The position numbers and the translations under genes were made by a program. 64,000 nt of DNA from Branchiostoma floridae (taxonomy: Eukaryota > Chordata > Leptocardii > Amphioxiformes > Branchiostomatidae). Position 1 is the first letter of the stretch. Every line of letters begins with the position of its first letter. The notes under the pieces were generated by a model. That model was not told where the DNA came from. It saw only the letters and a program-made list of their open reading frames with translations, and searched no databases. Where the stretch lies: NCBI RefSeq assembly GCF_000003815.2, contig NC_049988.1, positions 20,194,700 to 20,258,699 on the forward strand. Direction: 5' to 3'. Below are positions 15,425 through 29,500 of this stretch, piece by piece.

Positions 15425-15515
15425 TAATCGGCATGGCGAGTATCAAACCCACCACCTATTGGGTTACGAGTCAAGCGCTGTACCTGTTGCGCCACACAGA
15501 CATATCGCATTACAA
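15425..15515 (-). repeat. tRNA-derived SINE head
   Basis: The minus strand reads gtgtggcgcaacaggtacag (A-box-like) and ggtggtgggtttgatactcg (B-box-like) at tRNA spacing, followed by unrelated AT-rich sequence. The B box is imperfect and I could not fold a full cloverleaf, so I call a SINE remnant and not a functional tRNA. Confidence 0.6.
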
Positions 15516-17460
15516 CCATGTACGAGTAAAATCAACATAAAAACACAGTGAAACTCCGCAGACTGAAGTTTATGACCATCCACATATATTACTTGATTGA
15601 CTGATTATTTACACCACATGTAAATGCTGTAATTGCCAGTGTCACAATAAAATTTACTCCTTTACCTCGTGCTAAACAGAGAAAAAAATTATTACAACCT
15701 AATACATAAAATTCTGCATTATTATGTGACGGGATGTCAAATTCAAGCATCAGTATAATATAAGGAGATGCTTTTGGTTGTCTAAATTAGACAAAGTAAG
15801 ACGATTTTTACATTGTATGTCTTGTGGAGTAGCAAAGAGAATCAGCAGTCTTATTCTTAAGACTTCAGCCAATTTTGAACAGTCAAAGAATAATTCATAA
15901 ATGACAAGTAACAAAGTTTTGCCAGCTTAACAAGAATGGAGAGTTAAATAAGAAACGTGAATGGATGAATGCAGTTCAAATTTGCTTTGATTTCAAAGCA
16001 GACATTCCTTTGCAAGAATTACATTTAGCCTTAAAAAAAAACAATCAGCATACAATCATGCCTCGCAATACTAGCGTTACAATCAGGCTACGCATGCAGC
16101 ATAATACAATACATGGCAAGACAACTTTGTCCCCATATCAAAAATACAATTCCGGAGAGTCCTTTCCTTTACTTTAGTGCAGAAAAATAGATCAAGCACT
16201 GATCGCTTTGAATCTAGAATATCCCTTTTCAAATCTGAAAGTTATATACTTGTTGAACTTACAGCTGGGTTAACTGTGAGAATTTGCACCATATAGGCTT
16301 TGTAGATTCCCTAATGCCCATCAGTAACAGTTACAGAGATTGGTTCCATTGCACGTTGAATAAGGCAATCCTGACCAATAGCAGGTGTTCTTACAAAGTG
16401 TCATGTGACAAGGTATCTGACCAATCGTAGACAATCAGAGATAATTAACTGGTCCCTTTTATTCTAGGATATTAGCTGACTTCACTGACATTCAGGCTTC
16501 CAAGTGTTACAGATTTAGATTCCCTCTATATTAGTATATATCTGAAGTGTTCTGTGACCTTGAAATGACCCCTATACCCTTGTGAATCTTCCTTAAGCCA
16601 TAAGATAGACAGACAACCAGAGAGTATAAACCCTGCCATTCAGTACCAGTCCTATAGAATTAGACGTACACATTCTTAAAGTCAAACGTATCAAAGAATC
16701 CAAGATGACAAATGTTGACACCAGCTTAAGGAGTTATTTCAAGTCTCTTTGCTAAGATGTCTGCTGTTTTCTTAACATCAATTTGCTTTCCTTATTCTAA
16801 AAAACAGAAAGGAAGCATTTTATCTCAGCCAAACAATTCCTTCCAAAACAAATTCTGGTGACTCCAATGTTCAGAATTTAGAAGAAAATCTCAAACTGAA
16901 AACCATATCATAAGGTTGAGGCAGAAAGCATAAAAATTCCTTATCCTCCCAAATGCAAGTGCTTCAGAATCAATAAATTATATTTTGCATAAATTTCAGG
17001 GCTACTATCAACTCTCTGGTCCTCTTTAATTCCGTACATTAATATTATCATACCTCCATCCCATATTCACAGAGCGTTACTAAGGCACTACATGTATACA
17101 TTTCTCGCTCTATTTGCAACCATTGACGATAAAATTCACTACTGAAAGCTGATACAGCCATGCGAAAATCATTCCTCTGCCTTTTAAATATCACAAAACA
17201 TTCTAGGTTTAAGGTGCGAGTAAGAAAAAACACTTTATGGTATGAGTGCTCCTTTTGAACTTTTTGGGAGCCAGACTTGAAAAGGTGGGATTTGTGAATG
17301 TAAGAAAATGATGGTTGTACTTATACAAGTACACAACAATGAAGAATAAAGCCATGGCTGTGCAATGATTTCAACATTTAGAATTCAACATCATTTCCCC
17401 TTCTCTGACATAAAACAAGTTGACAAGAAGGTGAAAACATTGACAATTTGAGAATGATAA
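15516..17460. other. Probable 3' side of the PTTG1IP gene, no coding sequence seen
   Basis: AT-rich sequence immediately downstream (minus strand) of the PTTG1IP stop codon. Probably 3' untranslated sequence followed by spacer. A minus-strand AATAAA at about 16458-16463 is one possible polyadenylation signal. No other gene recognised. Confidence 0.4.
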
Positions 17461-17520
17461 GGAAATTCATCGAAGGTTGCCGGGATACAGAAGCTCTTGA
17501 ACTCCCGCCCGAGTGCTGCT

Positions 17521-20500
17521 CTAGTTTTGGTCGAAGCGATGGTACGGGTTGTCTTCTTTCACCAGACCTGCAGTGGAGAAAAGTAATTAGACATGGTTAT
17601 TGACAGATTTAGTGTCACAAACTTCCTCATGTGATATTTGCTTTTTCCTTGTGAATGTTTGGACAAGTTTCATCACTATTGGCTTGCTATAGATGTCTTT
17701 TATTTTCTTCATTTAATACAAATACAGTACATAAATATAATACATAAATGTACAAGGGATCAGGAAGACAGTATCACATTCTGCAGCCAAAGATGGTTTG
17801 AAAGCATTAACCGTAGGTCACATATCAACATCAAACCCTGCCATGGATAACAACTTTTCCCTGCAATCTCAAAATCATTGGCCAGCCTGATGTGAATATG
17901 AGAACCTTGTTTTCCAATTGTTTATCTGAACTTACCGTATTTCATACGAATCTCCTGGTTCTTTGCGTCACGTTCAGCTCTCCTGTAGGTGAAAGAAAAT
18001 ACAGTAACGTAAGCCTTATTGATTTCTCTCAAAATCTGCACAGCAACTCTTTCAAGGAAATAAACTCGAAACTTCTAACCTGACCCAAACAGTCATCCCC
18101 CATACTGAACAAAAAATACTGATTTGGAAACTGGCAAGCCATGTACAACTTTGTGCCATTACCCAAACTTTCATATTGACTATACACTGATGCTCCTTCC
18201 TAAGCCAAGGATGAACTGAACTGAAAGCCAACTTTGGAACTATTGAACCGGCGTCACCCATGAAAAGAACCTCAGCCAACTTTAAAACTGTCGAACCAGC
18301 TTACCCCCGAATAAAAGTCAGCCTTACTCAAAGTCTGCAAAAGATTGTTTAACCCTAACCCTAGTACATTTTTGTACTTCTGCTGGAACAAGTACAACTT
18401 TGGTGCGAGGGTGTACCCTTAGCTGGAAGTGGGTTAACTTGTAAGACGTCTCACCTCTCGGCATGCTTCAGTCGCCGCTCCTCACGAGCACGCTCAATCT
18501 TAGCGTCTTCCTTGTCATACCTTTATAAGGACAAAGAAAACAGGACATCAGTCATGGCAACCTGAAAACAACTTTCTCTTACTTGTTCCATACAAAGTGC
18601 TGAATCTTTCCTTTTGTCTATGACATGGATGCGTAATTCTTATGGCTGGGTGTTAAGGTTTATGGAATCATGGGTAACACAACACATTGCCATGGTAACA
18701 TGTGTGGACATTGTGTGTTCAGTTGTCATGGTAATGAACTTTGCCTCCCATGTTACTGTTACCCAGAATTCTCCGCTTCAACTAGCATGCAAAGGGGTCC
18801 AAAATTATGTCTACTGCATAGGTGTTTTGAGACTAAGGGATTCGGTAGAACTTTGGGGTTACAGGTTTGCTATCTTTCGAAGTTGTTTCTACTCTTATGC
18901 CAGAATTAATTCACATGAATTACATCATGAGTTTGAAAACATCCACTCCATGTCCTTATATTAGCAACCTTAAACATAAAAGACAATGTTACTGTTAGAC
19001 ATGTTAATTAGACAAGTTGATTAGGCACCTGTACACGTATAGTTCAGCTTATCTTTAACCTGCATGTGAGACTTTACACCACAAGAATGACAGGTTGGGT
19101 TTTGGGTGTGCATACTGCCTTGGTGGGGAGGGGGGTGAAGGAAGTTTATGTTACGTCACATCCAGAGTTCTCACCAGCTGTGTGTAGGAGGAGGCCACTA
19201 TGCTAATTTAATTTTGATCTATAAAATATATCAATTATGCTGTGATTCGGACCACTTCACTGTATTTTGGTGGCTTTCCTGCTATTTTGTAGCAAAGTTT
19301 AAAAAATGTTAGCTTTATTTCAGTAAACTTGGCCCTTGAAATTGCAGGTAACAATGCTTCTGAGAGTTGTAAATGAAATAAAAATTTAAGTGGGAGGATG
19401 CCCACTGACCCCCCTACAATGCAGCAGGCTTGCAACATGGCTTTGCTACCCCTGGTGAGAACCTAATCTCCAAGCAGATCCTATGGTAGCATAAGATAGT
19501 ATCAAAAGCTGGCAGAGGAGTGAAGCCGGCTTAGGAGTGTGTTTTGCTACATGGCAAATGGGCACCTCTTGGCTAACTATACTCCTTGGCCAGTTTGGTA
19601 CTATCTTATGCCATTGTAGGATCTGCTTGGAGATTAGTGAGAACCCTGGTTCCACCGGTGCTGGGATCACCACTAGTGCTCCTTCCCCATAACTTACTTC
19701 TCTTGTGCCCTGCAATGGCAGACAGCAACGCAGCCATATGCAAGGAGAAAATAGCATCAACATCCAGACATACGCATCGTTACTAGGGCTGGGTATCGGT
19801 ACAGCGTACCGGTACAAAACCGGTTTTTCTTATTGGACCGGTCCAAAAAAACCGGACCTGTAAAAATTCGGTAGACCGGATGTTGGACCAATTAGAAAAT
19901 TAACATATTATTTTATCAGGCATATACACGTTTTGGTGCTTGCAGGTGGAAGAAAATAACAAGAGTGAAGTAGAGTAGAGTTTAGTACTTTCTACCAAGT
20001 TTTACAGCCAAGCGTACAGGTGTAGTTAGAGTTGTAGGATTTTAAAACGCCAGTGTAAGTCTAATACTCTATCCAACAGATTTCTTTGTAGTGAAATGGA
20101 CCATTGGTATGAGTCATACTGAATCAGGTCCAGGTTCAGGTCCGGACCTGGACCTGATCCTTCGGACCTGAACCAGACCTGGACCTGAATTTTCTGTACC
20201 GGTACCCACCCCTAATCGTTACTTAAGTCATCTTTGTACTGGATTGTTGGTGATCACCTTAAGCTTGTATCAATGGTCTTTTATGATTGGGGATGAAATT
20301 ATATTAATTAAAACAAGTCATTTTAAAGCAAACATTATATTTAGAACAGGGTTCTAGCCAGCGTCTGTCCTTTGAAGTTTGAAGGAATTAAGCAGCTGGG
20401 GACAGACAAAAATTTTGCCCATTCCATCCTCTATGATGGACAAAAATCGGCTTGTTAAGATATTAAAATAGACGTCATTGAGTCTAATATCAAGATTAAA

Positions 20501-23500
20501 ATAAAAGGGATAGCATTTCAGAGGGTCCACATTTCAAAATATTTTAAAGGTAGTATTTCCCAACCCCCAAGGATAATCGTGCCTTCAGCACTCGACAAAT
20601 TCAAAATCCAGGGAATGGGAAAAAAATTCAGGCTGGCTAGTACAGTGAGACATACAAGCATGTACATTTTCTCTCTAGGAGATATTTCGCTCAATTAGTT
20701 GGGCATATTTGATGGCATTTCTTGTTGAGTTTGGTTTAATGACATGTTTGCTTTGATCGACTTTAATCTTAATCAATAATATAGAAATCAAGTATAAAAT
20801 TGTGATGATAACATAGGGAGAAAGCTATAACTAAGACAAGAATGAAGTGATTTACACATGTATCTATTGGAAGGGTTTTTGTATTTTATATTCTTGAATT
20901 TTAGTACATGTTATCAAGACTAACTCTTTGCAGTAGTCTGGCTCTTTGTTATTTTGAAGTCTAAATAACAAAAACATGAGTAATAATAAACTAATAATGA
21001 ATATATATACGATAAAAAATATAGAGAATAAGAGATGGAAGGTCTTCGTTACACTAGTCTATATGGCTAATTGGACTAACTCTATGCCAAACTGTTCAAA
21101 GTCAAAATACACAAACAAAATAAACAAACAAACAAGTAAACAAGTGAATGACCCACTTCTTGGATGAAGTCCTGCAGCAGCAGCAGTAGATACAGCAGAA
21201 GAAGGAGATCAGGATGACTCCTCCAACTACTGACATCGCGATGATCAGGGCCTCAAAGTTAACTAGAGAGAGAAAAAATGCTAAGTTAAATGTTATCTAA
21301 GACAGTCAGAAGTCATGTTAAACCTACAGAGATCAAGATAACTCCTCCCACAACCGACATGGCAATGATCAGGGCCTCAAAGTTTACTAGAAAGAGATGA
21401 AACATAAGGCATAAGTCTTGTCAGCGTTCCCGCCAGGTTCTTGAAAGTATGCGTCCAAATATTTGGGAGGGGGTATTGAGCGCCGGAGGCGCGAGACGAG
21501 CGCCACAGGCGCTCGCATTTTAGGGGGGTCCGGGGGCATGCTCCCCCGGGAAAATTTCGATTTTCAAACCCTCTAAAACACAGTTTCCCGCAATTTGAGA
21601 GGAAAATCATGCGCTTGAGATTGGATGTCGGTTGCCTCTTTTACTCCCGTTATTCAGTAATCGACAACCGCCCTCTCTCAAAAAATACACTATAGCGCGG
21701 GGAATCAGCCGTCCGTGATCTGGCCCGGGTATAATTTCTTCAGACATGAAAATTTTTGGATTTTTTATGCTTCGCAACAGGGCTCTAGCCAGTTCGTTAG
21801 CCCATGGAAAAATTCTGCCAATTTCTTCCGTCATTGAATTAAAAACCTTGTGCGATCGATGTTGCGCCCTCCCTCATCAGCTCATCAAATAGTTTTCCGA
21901 GACGACAAAATAACGACGCCATTACACTTTGTGTTTTTTCTTTTATTTTTCCCGATGATTTTACTCAAATTTTTCTAATCGGTGGGGTTTTACAAGGCCG
22001 TGCCGTCATTTTCCACGAGCGTGCGTTTGTTTCCTTCGACCTCAGGTAACCCCGTTTTCGGCGTGAAATCTTTGGCTGGATTTCTTTTCAAATAGACCAA
22101 GAACGTTATACATTACTCAAAGGAGGACGATCTGCTGCCTCTTTGGCAGTGATCAGTGCCGGTGTAGCCTTGAAGCAGTAGCCAGAAAGACGTTCCACCG
22201 TGCTGGGCGCTGCGATCGACGGTCCGTCTTGGGAGGGGGGCGTGCCGCGCCATGTGCCACGGAGGCCAACGCCAGTGCACAGCCGACTCGATCGACGCTT
22301 GACAACAATATTGCGGCCCCTTTTCTGCCACAAATTTTGAAACAAAACAAATTTGGAAATAAGAAATAAAGTGTATAGTTTTGGATTCTTCACTTATTTA
22401 CCGCGCACCGCTTTTTTAACTTGGATAAATGGGGAAACTTTAATAGTAAATTGTTAGCAGCTAGGGAAGAAACTTGCCAGACGACACGGGCGGCTACCAA
22501 TATCACAAAACAACGTCACGTGCGCTAATGCTCGGTAACTTTTCTCCGGTGACCAATGACAGAGTACATCATTACATTTATCAGACGCTGATTGGTTATT
22601 AAGATGATTGGATTTGGACCTGGTGGCCAATCTAGACTGCTTGGCGCCGGCGACCTGTTGTCAAAGATACCGACTGCCAATCAACTGCCCACAGCGTGAG
22701 AACTTTTGTTGAGATGTGCAACACTCGCGCAGAACAGTTTAAATTTGTTTGTTCAATACTAGTATTAACCACAAATCTTTAACAAATACATGAAAATGAG
22801 GACAAGTAAGTATCATGTTAAAATCAGAATATAAAATCTGCATAAGATTTCTTCCAGTGTTACAGAATGCTGACTGTGAGATGTATTTCACGGACTACAA
22901 ATAATTATATTGCGCAAAGGACAGCTCAGACTGGTGCGTGGCGGGGTGTGTAGCACATGGGTCCGCTAGTTGTAAAACGTGCCGCGCTCCGCCCCATTCA
23001 CAGACTACTGGGATGACCGGAAAGTGAACAATTTGAAGGATAGATTGTAAAGGTAGGATTCCTTCTTATAAAGACAGATTTTTTTAAAGATTCAAGATAC
23101 ATTTTGTACACTGGTGGTACAGGTCAGCTTTTCTTAAAGATTTTTTTATGGACGCATTCAGCCGAGCCGAGTGCGTCTTTCCAGAAAAAAATGCGTCCAA
23201 AGACGTAAAGACATATGCCTGGCGGGAACGCTGAGTCTTGTTAAAGCTACTGTAAGGAGATCAGGATGACTCCTCCCACAACAGACATGGCGATGATCAG
23301 GGCTTCAAAGTTAACTAGAAAGAGATGAAACATAAGGCATAAGTCTTGTTAAAGCTACTGTAAGGAGATCAGGATGACTCCTCCCACCACTGACATCGCG
23401 ATGATCAGGGCCTCAAAGTTTACTAGAGAGAGATCAAACACAAGAGTTATGAATGTTTTAACATAACTGTCAGAAACAAAACAAACACACATACCTTAAT

Positions 23501-26500
23501 CATTAATAAGTCCTATTAAAGCTCAGAAGATCAGGGCTTCGAGGTTTAAGTATACAGTAAGAAAGAAACAATCACACAAAGATGGCTGAAATGGCTTGGG
23601 CATGTACTGAGAATGGCGAACAACCGAATTCCAAATGTAGCCCTAGACAGTAGACTGGAGACCTGATGGTAAAAGGTATTGATGACAAAAGACCCAAAAC
23701 GATGTGGAGAACAGTGTCAGACGACCTGACATCCATGGCGCTCTCCTGGCGGTCAGCACAGACTAGCACAGGGCAGACCAAGATGGAAGAAAAAAGTCAT
23801 GGCCTTATGTCTCTCCAGGGTCTGGGATGAAGAGGATACGTAAGTAAGTAAGTAGAACCTGGTTGTAACTTACTGGCGCAGCTGATTCCCCAACGAGCCT
23901 TGGACAGGGGACAGTCTCGTGGGAGGATCTTCTCAGCTGGGTACAGACGGCAGGAGTTGTCCTGGTAACAGTAGTAACACTGCACAGGGGTAAACAACAA
24001 CAATAAATAGTAAACAACAACAGCACTGAGGTCTCCTCAGCTGGGTACAGACGGCAGAGTTGTCCTGGTAACAGTAGTAACACTGCAGAGGGGTAAACAA
24101 CAACAATAAATAATTAACAACAACAGCACTGAGATCTTCTCAGCTGGGTACAGACGGCACGAGTTGTCCTGGTAACAGTAGTAACACTGCACAGGGGTAA
24201 ACAACAATGATAAACAACACTGTTATGTTCAAATTTGCATATTATATTAAAGAACCTGCCACTGTTGCTACACTTTTCTAAAAGAATATGGGTTCTTCCC
24301 GAAGTGTGTGGTTCAAAACTTACAGTCCCATGGCCACACTTGTCGCAATTGCTGTTGTATTGAGGCAGGGCTTTAGCCAGCTCGAAATTTTTTTCCGTCA
24401 GCCAATTACAATCGTCGCGAATACCGCGAAAATTAATTAGAAGGAATGAACTGAGACCTTGAAAAACGGGTTTTAATGAGATTATCGTATGCGAAAGGGC
24501 GCAGACACACATTGTCAACAATCATAACAATAGCAAAGTGTGTGGCTTTTTAATTTTTTTACGGCCGTGGACGGCGTCCCCAAGCCGCCTGTAGCTTCCA
24601 CCAAGGATTTTTGTCCGTCAAGGTTGACGGATTGGTTTTAAAATCTTTCCGTCAGACGCAGCGCATTTCCGTCAATTGACGGAAAAACGGACGCTGGCTA
24701 GAGCCCTGTATTGAGGTGACCTCAGTAAGCGCCAAATGGCTGCCAGCCCAGACACCCCTGCGATTTAGCCCTTCGAAATTCAGCCCTGGCCGCAAAGAGT
24801 AGTTGGCCCACCACATTATCTAATTTTCTAATTATCTATCATCCTAACCGGTACAACTACTTTCTACCGAAGGTTGCACCAGTGCCTAGACTACAGCCCC
24901 GTCCAGTACATTAAACATATACAGAACTACTACTACTTGTGCACCAAAAGTCAGACCACACCACCTGGGGCCTCACGGTTACCCTCTAACCTTTAGACAA
25001 CTGCTGGTAGCCTTGTAACACTTAAAAGTGGTTTATATAACTTCTCATTATACAAAACGATTATCATACATGGTTATCACACAGTGAACTTGTGCTCTTT
25101 CTTGCATTGCATTAGTAGTAGTTGTACAGCTATCTCAACTTAAAAACCTTCTTTTCCATCTACCCCAAAATCACGTCACTGCAAAGTTAACAGAAAAGGT
25201 TAAGAACTGGTTGCCTGACAACCACATTACTAACACTTGCCTACCCACCTTGACATTTTTGATGCACTCATCACATGAAGAGTTCCTCTCACTGCAGTCT
25301 GAAAAGGCACAAAACAAACATGAGCTTCATACTGGTGGGCCACAGAAAGTTAACTGCTTGTGTAAGTCTAAATGCAACACAGCCCCTTTATTAGTTTATA
25401 CGACTTTTTGGGTACTCTCCAAGCAACGGTTTTTAAGCATTTGTGTCCGGCAAAATCTATTTTTTTCTGCTTCTTCATGACTGGTGGACATGAAGAACTG
25501 AGACAAAATAGAAAGCCTGACAAAAACACATTTAAAATGTCAATTTTTTTTGTTAAGTTCTACTGTTTAATTATGAACTCTCCACACAAAGGTTCAACTT
25601 TGTCTTTTAAATTAAAAGACAAAGTTGAACCTTTGTGTGGAGAGTTCATAATTAAACAGTAGAACTTAACAAAAAAAATTGACAACTCTTGAAGTTCTAG
25701 TCAACTTCATTACTGTCAATCAAGAAATATTCGCGAATAGTTTTATGTTCTTTCCCCCGCACAGTGTGTATGTCAACACCATTCAATTTTCTTTGACATG
25801 GCTTTTTCATTAGTGGCGTCACCATACCCTTTCAGACAACCAGCACTTTTATATCTACACACACCAACACACAATAATTTCCATATCCATTTTTAAGTAC
25901 GTGTGAAGTGCATGCTGTAACTTGTAAAAAGACCATCCAAAGTACCATCCAAAGAAAGTGTTAAAAGTTATTCTAGCCAATGGAAGCTTGTGTACACACT
26001 GGGCTCTAGCTAGCTGTATTTAGTGTAACAGACCACCACGCTAGCTTGAATCTGCAGCCACCGCACTAAATAACCCAAATTTTCACCTAGTGTAGCTGTA
26101 CTTTTGCTAGTATTCACTTGTGGACTTATGAGGGTCTGCATGGGGGTGCAGGGCTAAATCAAGGAAGGTAATTACGATAAATTTGGTTGCCTCACTACGA
26201 ATTACATAGATAAGATGGTTTTCCCTACGAATTACTGCAGGGCTCGAAATACACTTTTCAGTCAACTTGCACCGGTGCAAGTTGAGCCAAAAGTAACTTG
26301 CACCAAAAGAAACTTACTTGCACAACCCAAAATAGTGAACTGTTAACCGTTAATCAGAAATTTGCAAATGTACGTGAGTAAGTGGGGATACGTGTTTGGA
26401 TATTTGTTTTGCCATAGCGCATTCTATTTTTCGTTGTAAATCTTTCACAAAAAAATTGTACAAACAGTTTCATAAAAAGGTGAATTTAAGCTTTTTTTGA

Positions 26501-29500
26501 GACAATTCAATGTCTACAGTCGATAAGATTTATATTTCTTCTGGACGCTTCGATTGACATCCATCACTATTCTTTACCATCGCTAGAATGAAGTGGTAGA
26601 ACAACTCAATACAAGTACATACAAGTACACATAAAAACAGTTGAACATATCAAAGTCACTAACTTGTATGCAAATGTAACTAATATGCAAATCAAGGTAA
26701 GACAGCACTATAGGAATCATTAGCATTGTAGAGATGGAATTGTCTTAAAATATTGTTTACCTGGATGTCTAACCACCTCCATGAACAAATTTAGGCTTTT
26801 TTATTCAGGGTCATTTTCTTTTACCTTTCACTGGCAGACAATATTCTTGGTGTGTGTAAACTTTTTCTAATGTCAGGTATTAGAGGACAAAAGTAACTTG
26901 CACTGGTGCAAGTTTGGTCTAAACTAACTTGCACCACACTGATTTTACATGCACAAACATATGCATGGGGTATTTCGAGCCCTGTACTGGAAATAAAAAT
27001 AGGCTGCCTACGCCTTACGTAAAAGAGCATGCAGACCCTCACTTATGTCTGACTCTGAACAAATATATAAAGATGTTGATAAGACCCTCCAAACTGACAA
27101 AAATCTTTCTCGGCTGTTTCACAATTGAGTGTACCAAACAGGGGTCACTGAGGTTGAAAAATCAACTTTAATATATATCAAAATTGATATTGGTAGTTCA
27201 AAGGTACGTACATTTGGCTTAATATTCTAAAAGATCTCTGCACAACACCTCTCGGTGACTATAATATAGGTCTTTCTTTAATAGGGCACTGAGGGGGTAC
27301 GGACGGGACAACTGTAAGACTGTATGTAAAGGTACATACAGTATACCCAAATGAAGAACTAAACATAAACACTATTCCATGTTATCTTCCATCACTAGTA
27401 TCCATAAGACCAGAAAAATAACTTTTATTTGTAGTAGCACTTTGTTGTGTCATTTTCTCGTCATTTATTGTAAGGCAATGATAACACCTTGCTGTCATTT
27501 CATGTGGAAGGAAAGGTCAAATACAATTTTTTTAAGTTCGAGCACTTTGATAGCTAAACTTTGCTAGAAATTTATCATTTATATACCCCTACATAAGATT
27601 CTAGCATTCATACTTGGGCAACAAATCAAGAGACTTGATAATTGCATGAATATGATAATACGTGGGGGTACGGACGGGACACAACCAGACAACAGACTGA
27701 TACTGCAGGGACTTGTCCACACCTTTTGGAACACACTTGTTCGCTAAAAACAAGTTAAATAAAGCATCCACATATACTATATGTGGATGCTTTATTTAAC
27801 TTGTTTTTAGCGAACAAGTGTGTTCCAAAAGGTATACTGCAATATTGCATAAACTAAGAAAAAAAGGAGATAGACATTCTTATTAGATCTGATCTGATCT
27901 AGAATGATCTGAGAATGCCATTAGAGGATATTTTCTTTGATGGCCATGCTCAACCGGATGGGATGTATTACTAGTAGTATCTGCTCTGTCAGGTAATCTG
28001 CAATTTCTTGACCCATTTGCAGATATCTTCTGCTCTCTTTTGTCACAGCAAGTACCCCTTTCTTCTCAAGGATTATATTTTGACTTGACAAGTCTCTCCA
28101 GAACCTTTGCCTTTCTCCTTGGTGTCTCAAGTAGTGCCTGTTCTGTCCTTTTCATATACACTACCTGCACTGGGAGGTGAGGAGAAATGGGTCATCACCA
28201 TCATGATGATGATCTGGGAGAGTGAGCTGGGCTAGAGGAGAGCTCATGGTCTGAACAAAATGGGATGGTAACTTTAGGGGAATATCAGATTTCATGTCAT
28301 ACCAGTCCCAGGCAGTTTATGGGGGTTAATGAAAAACCTGACAAAGAAAATGCTGGCAAATTCATTAAAAACTGCTATTTTTAGGGAGGAGATCAATTGT
28401 TTGTATCTATTTAGTATTTAGCATATGTTATTTAAGCAATTGGGATGTCATTTCCCCAGTATTTTTCTTAAAACTAAAAGTGGGGGTACGGACGGGACAG
28501 GTGGGGGGTACGGACGGGACAGGGGTACGGACGGGACATTTGAAGTTATACGGTGCTGTATCAGCCAAGGTCTTTATCACAGATATGGTTTATATAGTGG
28601 TTTAGTATCTAGTCAAAGAGACTTGTAAACCATCACAATTAAAAGTTTGTAATATTAGCCTAATATAGAAATTGAGGGGGGGTACGGACGGGACAGAATT
28701 TTTCGGAAAATGACAGCCGATACTTTGATCCTTCGCTGTGAGTCAGATGAAAGCAGGAATGATCTCATTCTACTTTTGTTCTCTTACATACATCATATCA
28801 AAACTTAACATGTCAAATTAACACTTATTACAGTACATTAAAACAATGCTACAGACTTTGAAATCTATAAGTAAATATTACATTAAAATTGGTAACATGT
28901 GGGTGAAAATATAAAATAACCCTGCTGGCAAAAAAAAGTTGGAATATCTTCGAAAAATTGTAATAAATCTCAAGTTTACATATGACTCCATGTACAAAAT
29001 AAAGAACTTTAAGGCAGCAGCCATGTTTATGATGTCAGCTGCAATGGTCAGAATATGAAAAAAACTGAATGACCCCTGGTAACACTAAAAATAGGACATT
29101 TTTAGGCAACATTTTTTACGATAGTTTCGCCAAATATTGATGGATTTCTCTATTTCTTTTTTTGTTGTGTTCCTTGTTATACCAGCTTTTGGAAAATACA
29201 AGTCAAAAACAGTAATATCTTATGTAGACTTTCTTATCAACTGGTAACATGTGGGAAAATAAATGGGTACACTCAATTGCGAAACAGCCGTTCTTTATTT
29301 ATGGAAAATGGTTCCTTCATAAATTAATTCACAGTTTCAAAAAATAACGAGTAACACAAGGACATTCAAAAAGCGATCCGTGACATCTTTCAAGTTGCTA
29401 AATCTTGTGGAGTATAGAAATAACCCTGTCTAGACGCCTAATGCATAGGAGAAAGGCACAACAACAATACCGGCCGACTCAAATTTCTCCTGACCTTTCA

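Noticed and set aside
15440-15510. tRNA-Thr-like gene on the minus strand
   Set aside because: The B box is imperfect and I could not complete the acceptor stem; treated as a SINE remnant.
18614-18964. 116-codon plus-strand open frame
   Set aside because: Lies in a PTTG1IP intron, no motifs; likely chance.
22106-22393. Open frames inside the 1.8-kb hAT-like element as a transposase
   Set aside because: Short, low-complexity and without BED, dimerisation or catalytic motifs of hAT transposases.
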